A stretch of DNA of 64,000 bases, from the NCBI RefSeq assembly GCF_000143415.4, contig NW_003314342.1, positions 206,074-270,073 of the forward strand, read 5' to 3'. The notes below the pieces were generated by a model. The model had not been told where the DNA came from and ran no database searches. It worked only from the letters and a program-made list of their open reading frames with translations. This document shows positions 50,363-60,887 of the stretch, piece by piece. The translations under genes and the position numbers were made by a program. Each line of letters begins with the position of its first letter. Position 1 is the stretch's first letter. Source of the stretch: Selaginella moellendorffii. Lineage: Eukaryota; Streptophyta; Lycopodiopsida; Selaginellales; Selaginellaceae.

Positions 50363-51032
50363 CAATCTCTAGTATACTAGCGAGAGGTGGTTTGATCTGT
50401 GTTGCCCATCATATTTATAGCTCAAGACACTAGAATGCTCTTGGGAAGGCATCTAGAATATTTGAAAGTTAGTTGCTCTATGTTTGTCAATTCCTTCTCT
50501 TTTCTATATTCCTGGGGCCGCTGGGGCATGGATGAAGTTTGCAACACGAAGAAGGAAGTAAAACTGCCACGCAAGAAAAACTCAGTCAGCAGGCCTGGAG
50601 TCAAAATGAAGTAAACTCTTGAAATGAAGCTGTGAATCCAGATGAGAAATAGAGAGAACAGACATTTTTTATCAAGGCCTAATTGTTGGATCTCATGCAA
50701 TGCCATACAGAAAACTATTCTTCTTTCCAGACCCTACTGCAGAATAATGAATTCAGAGGAACGATGCTGGGGTTTACCCCTTGAAACGGGAGGTTTCAGT
50801 TGCGCCAGCAGCGATTGTTGCACCAGACCCAACCCGTCTGGCAACGGTGGCAACTGTTGTCATACCAAAACCACCCCGACTGGCAGCGCTGGGCAGCAGA
50901 CTTTGCGATTCCTCCCACGTCCACGCCCATGGCCAGCACCATCACAAACATGGCAAGCGCCAAAAACATCACCAAGAAAGCCTTGTTCTCCATGATTTGC
51001 TGCTCAGACTAAGATCAAGTAGGCTTGTATAT
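50363..51032. repeat. Dispersed segmental duplication, copy 2
   Basis: Same-orientation match to 14818-15487. Beyond it, 51033-51265 and 51323-51400 match copy 1 in inverted orientation, while the short sequence between them (ATTCCTCTTCTAGCTTTGCC and following) is collinear. Confidence 0.8.
50796..50993 (-). CDS. Secreted Cys/Trp-rich modular peptide, two modules
   Basis: This predicts a 65-residue precursor: MENKAFLVMFLALAMFVMVL signal start, cleavage after Ser-Ala-Ala before Gln-Arg-Cys, modules with GWFWYDNS and GWVWCNNR. Four cysteines follow C-x10-C-x2-C-x10-C and a fifth lies in module 2, as in the copy at 15253. The minus-strand TATA box at 51073-51080 lies 80 bases before the ATG, so this copy has a complete promoter in the right orientation and is the likely expressed member. 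Differences from the other copy are few and conservative. The flanking regions are retrotransposons, so the gene was carried here by a segmental duplication. Confidence 0.78.
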   Translation of the reverse strand: MENKAFLVMFLALAMFVMVLAMGVDVGGIAKSAAQRCQSGWFWYDNSCHRCQTGWVWCNNRCWRN

Positions 51033-51072
51033 TAGAGAGAAATGGTTTGATCTGTGAGGCAGGAGGGGCTCG

Positions 51073-51080
51073 TATTTATA
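51073..51080 (-). promoter_or_regulatory. TATA box of the 50.8 kb peptide gene
   Basis: The minus strand reads GAGCTATAAATACGAGCC, 80 bases before the ATG. Confidence 0.65.
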
Positions 51081-51859
51081 GCTCGAGGCAGCACAATTTA
51101 GATGGAGGCTGGAGAGTTGTCTTGGGACGGCTTCGCTTATTTCTTATCTCTGGAAGAATATTTGAAAGTTAGTCCCGTAAAAGTGGTTCCGTGTTTGCCA
51201 ATTCTTCTTTTTCCTATAATGCTTCTCCAATCCTTCAAACCTTATCTCCAAAGTCACTCTAGCATTCCTCTTCTAGCTTTGCCAAAACTTTACAAGAGTT
51301 TGATTCAAAGTTCCATAGAATATAAACACGAACCACTTTGATTAATGTTGCGGGTGACTGGAAGTGGCCGTACTGAGTCTGTGGTTGAAACGGAAGACAA
51401 GGTATTACAAGAACAACACTGATTTGCTTGTTGTGGCATAAGCTTTGGCATCCTTGACTCTCATGTAGGCATACTTCAAAGAGCTGGTATTCCAAAGATT
51501 GAGATGATTTTGATGAGTGCTAATGACAAGCTAATGAATACCTCATACATTACAAGCATTACAAGTGATGTTGGTGGTGTTCATAACTAACATACGGGTG
51601 TATTTGCATACATTAAACTCTTTAGCTTTTTCTTATGAAGCTTAGTTTCTTGTGAGCGTCGAGAGTTGAAGTGGCTACTGGGTAGCGCCACAAACATCAC
51701 CCAATTACTGCTCTGTCCCCCTAAGCTTGGGATACAGTTGTGAACTCAGAGGGATCTTCCGTGACTGGAATTCTACTTGGAGTGGTGATTGTCAGAAAGC
51801 CACTTCCACTACACTCTGGTTTATGTACTGATCGATGCTCCTCAGCGGCGCAGTGGGAA

Positions 51860-52100
51860 GCATCTCTATCTCGGGCAAGCACAGGATCATTGCCCACACC
51901 AAGGTATGCAACACGGTGCATGTATGGCCGCTGCGACCATCTCACCCAGGCTTGCTCCTGGAACAGCATGATCACTGCATATGCCCGAAATGGGCATCTG
52001 GAGGAGGCCGAGAAGATCTTTGATTCCATGCCCGTGGCAATGTTGTGTCCTGGACTACCGGGAACTTGCAGCATGGCAAATCCTCCCAAGCATTGCAATT
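51860..52100 (+). pseudogene. PPR gene fragment
   Basis: The plus strand has TRCMYGRCDHLTQACSWNSM followed by ITAYARNGHLEEAEKIFDSM, one PPR repeat with its neighbour, preceded by degenerate repeat sequence in another frame. It ends without further repeats. A dead fragment unrelated in position to the broken PPR gene at 16-17 kb, although the repeat type is the same. Confidence 0.7.
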
Positions 52101-52119
52101 CTTCCGGAGGATGATTCTA

Positions 52120-53620
52120 GTCAAACCAAGGTGACCCTCCTCGTGATCTTGGACACATGCTTGAGCTTTTTGCCATGGCTACTTCCAGGACAACAGCGCG
52201 CCGGTCAATGCCAGCTCCTTGACATTCGGAATGGGAGCACAACAATGTGTTTGGCCATTGCAAGAGGAAGTTTTGTTTTTCTCTGTGGTTTATATTTGGA
52301 GCTGCCACTTGGATCATTTAGACGATCTGGCCATTTTCTCTTGGGTGGGATCGCATGTTTGGTGTAGCAAAACATCAATAATGGTGAAATTATTAAACTT
52401 TAGCATGTTTAAGTTTTAAAATTTTAAAATTTTAAATTTTAAATATAGAAACCTTAAGATTTATTAAAACAGTGTTATGTTAATAAAATTTTGGAAAATA
52501 TTACGTTAAAAACATTAATATGAATATTTTTTTTAGACCTTGACATTTTTAAAATTGTAAAATATAACATTTCACTTTAAGTTATAATGAGTTTGAAAAA
52601 AGCTAATTTTTTCTTTTGTTCAAAATCTCTATATAATTAGATAGAAAATTTTCATTCTACTCCACAATTTTCTTTGTAATAAAGAAAGTGCAGCTTTTAA
52701 GTACATTAAAATATGAAAATATGATGATGTTGAAAAAAAATACATGCCACACCTCTAGAAGCTCGTGTACACAATCATCTTTGACCTGTGAGATCACATA
52801 GTCAGAACAAATGCACCAGAAAAGGTGATAAGAGCTTACATTTATGGGACAAACAGATCATGTGGACAATATAGTACCAGTCGAAAGGTTTTTCATAGAA
52901 CTTCTTGATCAAAGATCATCCTCAACACCCTTCTTTTCGGCTTTTTAGTCACCTCACAGAGCTAGTGATTGTCTAGAGCAGCATTTTTATCAATCCCAGG
53001 GTAGTCTCCAACACTCACTAACTTCTCCTATATTGCATGGTCAATTTCTTGGTGCACTTCAACATGACAAAGGGTATTTTCCACTTTAACATAGGCAATG
53101 GAACATCATTTTCTGCTACTTAGCTTGCTATTTCCAGTGTCAAAGTGTTCTTGCTAGTGGATGGATGGCCTCACTCATCTTAATCTAGTGTCTGACAACA
53201 AACTGGACGATCTCATTCTAGCTAAGCTACTTTCATTGTAGTCCATGGAATTACACAAGCTATGCAATCAATCACAATACCATTTGATGAGCAATAGAGC
53301 TCAAGAAAGACTTGCATCGCTAATGGAGTTCCGGCTAGCCAATTGCAACTGTGCAGCATATGGGCACACATCAAGAAGATCCAAGCCATAAATCTGCCAA
53401 TGAGCATCTATCACACAAAAATGCATTCAAATATACTACTACTATTAGTATTATATATCATCCTAAGCAACACCTTGGGATAACATTTCCAAGGGATCAT
53501 GCTCACACACAAAGTCTCACTTGTTTGCTTTTCCATCACTTGTTTGCTCTTCCATTGCCACATTTGTCATTGGCACTGTGAGGGCCATACTAGCAAAAAG
53601 ATCTTGACCATACAACAATG
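52120..53620. other. AT-rich, gene-free
   Basis: Long A/T tracts (52.4-52.75 kb) and short open frames without domain signal. Nothing recognised. Confidence 0.45.
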
Positions 53621-53629
53621 GCCTCACAC

Positions 53630-53631
<2 letters not shown>

Positions 53632-53703
<72 letters not shown>
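53632..53703. repeat. (AG)36 microsatellite
   Basis: 72 bases of uninterrupted AG dinucleotide repeat. Its purity suggests it is young and variable in length. Confidence 0.98.
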
Positions 53704-53706
<3 letters not shown>

Positions 53707-53939
53707 CCCAGCTCAGAATCTGTGTGATCACTTGGCACAAGAGCAAACAACAAAGACGCGATGTAAAAAATTTTTATATGAAGTAGAAAGGATTTCCACT
53801 CTGCAAAGCAATATAGGAACATAATAAAAGCTCAAGATTTAGTAAAGGAATTTTTGCAATACATTTCTTTTTAGAATATTATCTAGAAATATACTTTTGA
53901 TCTAATGTTTGAAATTTGAAAACATCAAATAGACAGCAT

Positions 53940-54760
53940 AGATTAAACCCAATGATTGAGGATGGCCTCAACCTTGTATTCTTCCTCCCTTTGGATAACC
54001 TCGAGTAAAGGTTTCATTTGGTTTTTGTAAGCAAATCCTCAAAGTATAACTTAATTAAGTTCATGTAGAACACAAAGTGCATCTTCTCCATTTCCTTGGA
54101 AAGTTAGAGGCAGTAACCCACTTCACCAATTTTGAGCCTCAATCTTATAAAGTGTTGCGAACCTACTTAAGAAACTCAAGATTAATTCATTTTCAAGAAT
54201 ACATGCATTTTACCTTTGGGTCAACTTTTGACTAATTCCACTTGGTAACCTCAGATTCTTGGTGTTCAGCTACACCTCTCCCCAAGTTGGAACTCTATGT
54301 CTTGGTGCTTTTGGTTTGCATATTTCATTTGTCTTTATTGTGCTCGTTCGAAGGAATCCCTCACTAAAGTCCAAATGTTGAGTCTTTCCGCCGTGAACTT
54401 CTTTACTGTGGGTAACTCTCTATAATACTCAACCACACTGAGTTCTCCAAGACCTTCAATGGCTCGCCCATTGATGACTTCCCATGAACTCACCCCGATA
54501 TTTAAATGTGGTGAGTTGTTATAGCACATTTCCATAAGTCCCAAATGACTTACCTAATTAATCTAGTTTCTGGAGATATAGCATTGCAAATAATCCTCCA
54601 ACTACTTATTCACCCTTTTTTGTTTGTCCATTTGTCAAGAAGTGTTATTGCCATTATGCTTCACTGAATACTTAATACATGTCTGTGAGTGATAGGCTAT
54701 GCTAAAATTTAGCTTAGTACAATATTATTCTAGGAGAGTTCTCTAGAACCTACTAGTGAA
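53940..54760 (-). mobile_element. Gypsy-type integrase relic, second lineage
   Basis: The minus strand at 54544-54335 reads MCYNNSPHLNIGVSSWEVIN then GRAIEG and VRDSFERAQ. This matches the YNxSxHxSxGxSPxxxxxGRxP block at the integrase core end of Ty3/gypsy elements. It differs from the 42-48 kb family. Flanks are decayed. Confidence 0.55.
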
Positions 54761-54785
54761 GATCTTATCTCAATTTGACATAATG

Positions 54786-55307
54786 TAGCAAACATGGATT
54801 TTACCCTTTATCCTATAGTGATTTACCATAGAATAATCACAAAGTACAACCTAAACCCTCCATGTGCCACGTGTTATATGCCATGTGCCACATGCCACGT
54901 GTTTAAAGGACAGCGGAGCAGAACTTGAGTTTCAAGGCATTGGGCCACTGAATGAAGGAATGGAGCCAAACTCCTAAGCATAAAGCTAAGGAGTGACAGC
55001 ATTGGAACACGGAATGACTTTCGAGCATACAGCCCAAGAAGCGAAGGGACAAGAGCACGGAGTGACTTGGAACAATCCTAGAGAAACCAACATCCCAATG
55101 CCAGAACCAACACACAAAACGAAGCCAAACAAAGTCTGGCACTATTTCAACATACTGATAGCCTAACGTGAAGATATGGGTACTCCACTAGTTAATATGG
55201 TGTGGAACTCCAAGCCGAACACAGAACAAAAACAGTTACGTAAGCAGAAGCTAGACTATGATTCAGGTTAATTAGTTATGCCTAACCTACCCACTATCCC
55301 TACTATA
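54786..55307. repeat. Long direct repeat A, LTR-like
   Basis: About 520 bp from TGTAGCAAACATGG to about TACTATACA matches 60888-61380 in the same orientation with many substitutions. TG...CA ends and size suit an LTR. It contains clustered CACGTG/CATGTG boxes near 54863-54900. Confidence 0.5.
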
Positions 55308-55429
55308 CATTTAGAACCCTCCACAGCCCACACCCTGCCCCTCCCCCAAGGCACTAGATTGCAAATTTGAACACAGGATAAACATTATTGTGTTCAAAAC
55401 AAGCAAATCTAAACACTTTCCATAAATAG

Positions 55430-55510
55430 CAATTGGGACCAAATCCAAACCACTCACTCCTATATATAAGCTAAGGTTTTTCGGCTAATTGATATATATA
55501 TTTTCTGTAT
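55430..55510 (+). repeat. Gypsy LTR fragment
   Basis: CCACTCACTCCTATATATAA and the following GGCTAATTGATATATATATT match the promoter part of the gypsy LTR at 56505-56560. An isolated piece cut by the MITE-like element that follows. Confidence 0.5.
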
Positions 55511-55561
55511 TCCCTTTCCATATTGTATGCACTCATAGTTTCAAATAAATAAATATTTTAG

Positions 55562-55855
55562 TTTTTGGTTTGCTTAAGCAAACATGTGGACTGGGATGGT
55601 ATTGAATATACCTAGAATATACTTGGATATTCTAGGATATTTTACCATCTAACAGTTATTATTCATTTATATTAATCTTGTATTTATAATTTATAAACTT
55701 TCTTAAACACTTTCTAGTATATTATTTTTTATTCTACCATCTAATAGTTGATAGACAATAAGATTAATATTAGATTATAAACATGTTTATAATTATAAAA
55801 TTTAATTTTGGATTACTAAGTAAGAATAACACTACTATTAAGCAAACCAAATGTT
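55562..55855. repeat. MITE-like AT-rich element, copy 2
   Basis: Ends are TTGGTTTGCTTAAGCAAAC (55565-55583) and TTAAGCAAACCAA (55838-55850), which are inverted copies of each other. The left end is itself a perfect palindrome, GTTTGCTTAAGCAAAC. Interior is AT-rich and non-coding, shared with 27.9-28.15 kb. Confidence 0.45.
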
Positions 55856-55930
55856 GGTTAGCTTAGACTTAATATAAACAAATTAAACACCTTCACTTCC
55901 AATACATTTATTAATACACAGCTCTATAAT

Positions 55931-56239
55931 AATACTAATATAACCATTGATATGAACCAAATTAACAATTAAAATGATTATGACTGGGCTCCTGATATGA
56001 CAATAGAAGTTGAAGTATGTACTAAATATGGAAATGTAATTGTTTGGCGTAATGATAAAGTTTTTAAAAGTAATATATTTTTTAAAGAATGTTAATTTAT
56101 ATTACATGGAACTTATTTTATAGAAGTCACTTTTAATAGATATGGTTTTTTCCAAATTGATAAATGGTATGGATGGCAAAATTGAGCATTTATTGGTACA
56201 TGGGATTGGCTCAACATATATATGGGACAATTGCATTAA
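55931..56239 (+). pseudogene. Relic of an unrecognised secreted protein, copy 2
   Basis: One frame of 102 codons runs to a final stop with three internal stops. It keeps the blocks DYDWAPDM, EVEVCTKYGNVIVW, FIEVTFNRYGFFQIDKWYGW and GTWDWLN. The copy at 20.5 kb lacks some of these stops and has others, so both descend from a working gene. The signal peptide part seen in copy 1 is degraded here. An LTR of the gypsy family follows within 200 bp, as in copy 1. Confidence 0.5.
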
Positions 56240-56399
56240 GAAATTTTAATAAAAATTTAATTTTATATAATGTAATTCAGTAAGTAACTTTTAATAAAAT
56301 AGAATCATGGTTTTAAATTTATCAATTTTTGTTTTACTTTAAAAAATATTTGTAGTAGTGGATATAGCTAGAATATACCTAGATATTTTACCATTTCAT

Positions 56400-57660
56400 T
56401 TAGATTAATTTCATAAACATGTTTTATGAGGTTCAAGTATACAGCTACGATACTATATACTAATATTAGTAGACTTTAGAATATATCGGATTGATTTCAA
56501 TCCAGACCATTCACTCCAGTATATAAACTAGGGTTTTTGGGTTAATTGATATATATATTTCTTATATTTTCTTTCCATATTCCATAGAGGTGAGGGGTAA
56601 TTTTGATTGTCCTTAAGGAGTGCTTAGATTTGGGATTTTTTAGCTTTTGAATTATTTAGATTTTTCTTTTACTCTAGTTTTTTCCATTTCTTTTCTTTTG
56701 CTTTTTTTTTAAATTTAGCTTTTGCATTGTCTAGATCTCCCTTTCCTTCTACCTTTTTCCATTTCTTTTCTTTTGCTCTTTCCTTTTCATTCATCTTCAT
56801 GGCAGAGTAACAGTCTCCTCCTCCTTTACTTCTAAAGCAATAGTTGGTGCAATTGCTCAATATTATGTGATTACAATTGAATAACCAAACTTAGTTGATG
56901 GCAGCTTTCATAGCGCATGGTACAATTCTTCTTGCTTTTGGTACCAATCCTTGAGTTCGGCTAGAGTTCTTCCGTGGGAATGCTAGGGATGATGTGTACT
57001 ATTGATTCAATCACTTTACAATGATTGCCACATATCATGATACTTGACATTTGCATGAGTTTTCAATGTGTCTCCAACAATGCTGTAGTGGTACAATGGT
57101 TTGAGCACAACCACTCATGAGGATTGGAGTATTCTCTCGGATGTCTTCAAATGTGCATTTGAATATGTTGACAATTCGGATAAGCTCTAGGGCAAGCTCA
57201 AAACTTACTAAATATGGAATATCTTTAAATCATGAATTTGGACACGGGATAAACACCATTGTGTTCAGGACAATCTCTATATTTTGTAGATATACCAAAT
57301 GACCAAATTTAAATATTTTCCACAAATAGCATTTGGAACTGGAATGAGACTAATACAAAGGGCATAATAGCGAGGGTGTTTGGTAGACACAGTAAGCTAT
57401 CATTTAGCAAATATTAATTGACTAGTCTCAATACATGAGGGTTTTTGTCAAGCCAATATAAGACAAAGCAAAAGAGAACTAACAAGCCAAACCTCTTACC
57501 GTCATGGCAGTAAGGAAAGAATATCCTGACATGTAATTTTTGATATTTGAAGTCACATTCGCAACATTGGCGTCAACAATGTTTTGTTGATGTTGTTGTA
57601 GTGGAAGTCTAGACACTGAGATGCATTTGGAAAACAAAGAGTCATATGAGTAGCAAAGTG
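56400..57660 (+). mobile_element. Ty3/gypsy LTR, leader and gag fragment
   Basis: The LTR begins near 56426 (ATGAGGTTCAAGTATACAGC) with the promoter TATATAAACTAGGGTTTTTG near 56520. The leader is followed by decayed gag from about 56896, matching the gag at 42733 (start, LEFFRGNARDDVY-type region), and by non-coding sequence that also occurs inverted at 19.0-19.7 kb. Many stops. Confidence 0.65.
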
Positions 57661-57835
57661 TAGCATATCTTATTTCTCTCCCCTTAAGCCAATTGGAAAA
57701 AGGGCAATTGCTTGATGAGAGAGCCCTTAGTAGCTATTTTATCCCCATTTATCCCCCAAGGTTCCAAGGATCCACGGTGATAATATATCCAAATCTCATC
57801 CCATGATCACATGCACTACACTCACCCCCCCTTCA
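57660..57835 (+). repeat. Direct repeat flanking the TRIM region, copy 1
   Basis: Matches 59045-59205 in the same orientation, sharing CTCTCTCCCCTTAAGCCAA and CCCCCAAGGTTCCAAGGATC. The two copies enclose the Cassandra-like element and its flanks. Confidence 0.75.
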
Positions 57836-58241
57836 GAGATGTCAATGTCCTTATTGACTATTGACTAACAACCCCTATTGAGCCAAGGGGAACCAACAAC
57901 TCCATTTCTGCACTAAATCTACTAATCCTTCCATTGTGTAAACCAGCTATTCCATGTGAGGCAACTAGTCATCCACCCGTACCACAGTCTCACGGTGGAT
58001 ACCTTCGTCTGGGATGCTCCACAAGAGGAAGGACGTACACATGGATGCCCAATACATACGATTTTCAAATTTAGGGGTAGGAATATACCTTGCTCAAGGG
58101 TATATTATATTTTAGGTAGCTGTAAGCAACCAAAGAGAACGACTTAAGATGCAATCCATAGGGTTCAAATATAGAGGGAAAGGGCCCATGAACAAGAGTG
58201 CACCCCCTTTTCCAATCGGTCAAGGGTCTTGGGATAGTTGG

Positions 58242-58297
58242 AGTTAAGCGTCCTTGGGTTTGAATAGTACTGGGCTGGGTAACCTCCCGGGAAGTCC
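58242..58297 (+). other. 5S rRNA-like block in LTR 1
   Basis: Begins AGTTAAGCGT and ends ACCTCCCGGGAAGTCC, covering the A-box to C-box internal promoter region of 5S RNA. By eye it has about nine differences in 56 bases from a remembered plant 5S sequence. A derived block, not a functional 5S gene. Confidence 0.8.
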
Positions 58298-58316
58298 AAA
58301 CTCAGGAGCTTACATT

Positions 58317-58328
58317 TGGTATCAAAGG
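58317..58328 (+). promoter_or_regulatory. Primer-binding site of the TRIM element
   Basis: TGGTATCAAAGG two bases after the LTR end, close to the common TGGTATCAGAGC complementary to the initiator methionine tRNA 3' end. Confidence 0.7.
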
Positions 58329-58587
58329 GGGGTCTTGGGTCCGACTCTGTTGGTTTGCTTATGGGAATCACACCACATGTTGATTGACATCTGGCTGGTC
58401 CAGTTTGCTCTCTGTTGGTTGGCTTAGGGGAATCACACCACATGTTGATTGACATCTGGCTGGTCCAGTTTGCTCCCGCTGGGCTCGACCCAAGGCGTAG
58501 GGTGTCAAGAGAGCGAGGCTCTTAGGAGAGCTGCGGCTCTCAGCTTCCGTTCACGAGGGTGTGAACTTGCAGGGAAGCGTGGTGGAT

Positions 58588-58799
58588 TGTAAGCAACCAA
58601 AGGGAACGACTCGAGAGATGATCCATGGGGTTCAAATATAGAGGGAAAGGGCCCATGAACAAGAGTGCACCCCCTTTTCCAATCGGTTAAGGGTCTTGGG
58701 ATAGTTGGAGTTAAGTGCAAGAGAGCGAGGCTCTCGGGAGAGCTGCGGCTCTCAGCTTCCGTTCACGAGGGTGTGAACTTGCAGGGAAGCGTGGTGGAT
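58588..58799 (+). repeat. Partial third LTR and internal tail of the TRIM element
   Basis: LTR 2 starts TGTAAGCAACCAAAGGG and stops at GGAGTTAAGTG inside the 5S-like block (about 58713). Sequence then continues with an internal tail (GAGAGCGAGGCTCTCGGG) that repeats 58505-58587. Unequal recombination or template switching inside the element explains it. Confidence 0.75.
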
Positions 58800-58920
58800 T
58801 GTAAGCAACCAAAGGGAACGACTCGAGAGATGATCCATGGGGTTCAAATATAGAGGGAAAGGGCCCATGAACAAGAGTGCACCCCCTTTTCCAATCGGTT
58901 AAGGGTCTTGGGATAGTTAG

Positions 58921-58976
58921 AGTTAAGTGTCCTTGGGTTTGAATAGTACTGGGCTGGGTGACCTCCCGGGAAGTCC
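58921..58976 (+). other. 5S rRNA-like block in LTR 3
   Basis: Same 56-bp block as in LTR 1; here the C-box reads GGGTGACCTCCCGGGAAGTC, one base closer to 5S RNA than the LTR 1 copy. Confidence 0.8.
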
Positions 58977-59044
58977 AAACTCAGGAGCTTACAGTAACCA
59001 CTAATCAATGGGAATTGAATCCGTGCCATTTTCTCTGATACTAA

Positions 59045-59205
59045 CTATAGCACACCTTATCTCTCTCCCCTTAAGCCAACTGAAAAATGGGCAATTACTT
59101 GATGAAAGAGCCTTTAGTGGCTATTTTATCCCCATTTATCCCCCAAGGTTCCAAGGATCCACGGTGACAGTATATCCAAATTTCATCCCATGATCACATG
59201 CGCTA
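59045..59205 (+). repeat. Direct repeat flanking the TRIM region, copy 2
   Basis: Matches 57660-57835; directly followed by gypsy pol sequence. Confidence 0.75.
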
Positions 59206-60110
59206 CACGAAGGGACATTGCACGAATAAAGCAATGACCCTTCCATCTTTTTTTGGGAGTTATCAAGGGGTTCACTTAGCACCAGTTCATTTAGTGTTTA
59301 CTTTCCAAGCTCATTTTTATAATAAGATATCTCCTATTATTCTCTAATACGGGTTTGAGTTTATCTTTTATTGCTCAACCTGTTACCACATGTTGCCATC
59401 TACATTTATGTCATATGGCAAAGTAGGTTTTCATTCTTTATGGCAATGGCTGTACACACGCATGTGTGCGGGATGAGGCAGACCTGGTTGTATGTAGGTG
59501 ATCTTGAGCTTGACTTGTAGTCATTGTAGGTGGTGCTGAGTCAAACTTTTGACCTCATCATTGGTATAGATTGGTTGCGGTGCAATTATGCCAAATGTGA
59601 TTTTGAGGTTTCTCCCCTTTGTCTCATATTCCTTCCATTCCTCTCACTTCTATACCTCTTCGTCCCTTTACTTCTACCTCTGCTTCCATCACTTTTGTCT
59701 CCCCCTACTTACCGACTTATGGAGTATGCCGATCTCTTTGAATTTGACCTATCATTTGAAGCTAAGATTACAATATATCATCCTATTCCAATTGGGGATG
59801 CTCGTCTAATCAAGGTTTTCATTCTTCGTCAGTTACCCAAAGAGATTAAGATTTTACATGCAAACGTCAAGGAGATGTTGGAAAAGGGAGTTATTCAAAA
59901 GTCATAGAGTCCTTGAGCATGTGAACCTCATCTTGTGACAAAGCTTGATGGGATTATTCATTTTTGCATTGACTATCATTCATTAAATGAAGTGTGTACC
60001 CTTTTCCTCACATTACTGATTTCTTAGATCGTTTGGGGAGAAGTCATTACATCACCAAGTTAGATCTTGCTTTTGGGTACTAGCAAGTACTAATGGCTGA
60101 AGATCGACAC
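59206..60110 (+). mobile_element. Ty3/gypsy protease-RT fragment
   Basis: Frames include VVLSQTFDLIIGIDWLRCNY (protease end), FEAKITIYHPIPIGDARL, RQLPKEIKILHANVKEMLEK and GVIQKS (RT start), then decayed RT to about 60100. Same family and same region as 43.6-44.6 kb and 61.5-62.3 kb. Nonsense codons present. Confidence 0.7.
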
Positions 60111-60880
60111 TCTCCCCTCTTTAGGGAAGATCGACATCCTTGTTGATACATACTCTAATCTGATCACCATAAAGGAAACAACTCTATTAAAACTGTATGG
60201 TGATCACACTATGTGAGAAATGTACTAACTTAAATGAATTAGGGTAACCTCTTTGTTTAACAAGAATGCGCTACCAACTCAGACACCTTCTGGCTATTGT
60301 TGATAAGGAAATGACAAACAAAGTTAGCCACCCTTGCTACTTAAGGTGTCACTCAGCTTATAAAAGTGTGATACACCCTTGCTCGCAAATGGCATAAAGA
60401 GAGAAGCTAGAGGCCCCAACCCTCATGAACAAAGAAACTAAACCCATTGGTAAGGTTTAGATAGACTACTGTAAATAGGTAGTTAGAGTTGTTTACAAGG
60501 TCACGCCCTTTTAACAAAATAAGGAACACCAATAGAGAGTCGGGTGATGTGACCAGTCAACAATAACTACCCCATGACTAAAGATTTCACTATGTATATG
60601 AAGTGCCGAAGCTAGGCTGCTTATACTGGCCCAAACCCAAAGATCAAGAGATGGACAATATCAAAGTCATAGACAATGATATCTTAGAGACTTAATTATC
60701 AGTGATTAAATCTTATATTAGAACACAAAATTATTCCAAGTAAGTTATCATCTAATAAACCAATATATTATAGTATAAAAATCATCAAGATTATCATAAT
60801 TGGAAAACATAGGATTCAACATTGCACAAAATTCAATAGTCAGTGTACCATCAAGAACACTTAATGAGAAAACTTAATGT
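60110..60880. repeat. Copy of the 48.7-49.48 kb repeat
   Basis: Same orientation and order as 48.7-49.48 kb. Non-coding; it interrupts the gypsy pol fragments. Confidence 0.6.
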
Positions 60881-60887
60881 AGCACAC

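Larger units (their letters stand above)
58121..58993 (+). mobile_element. Cassandra-like TRIM retrotransposon with 5S-like LTRs
   Basis: A non-coding miniature LTR element. LTR 1 (58121-58314) and LTR 3 (58800-58993) are both 194 bp, start TGTAAG and end CTTACA. A truncated LTR 2 starts at 58588. Directly after LTR 1 is TGGTATCAAAGG, a primer-binding site of the initiator-Met tRNA type. A purine-rich tract (AGGGAAGCGTGGTGGA) precedes LTR 2 and LTR 3. Flanking GTAGC and GTAAC fit a 5-bp target duplication with one change. Each full LTR holds a 56-bp block alignable without gaps to the 3' half of plant 5S rRNA. Cassandra elements are known for exactly this combination. The internal part includes a 62-bp tandem repeat at 58348-58472. 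Confidence 0.85.

Noticed and set aside
53517-53824. Leu-Ser repeat or Arg-Glu repeat protein
   Set aside because: Purely the translation of the AG microsatellite.
58242-58976. Functional 5S rRNA gene
   Set aside because: Only the 3' half is present, with multiple changes and inside LTRs with TG...CA ends; it is element-borne.
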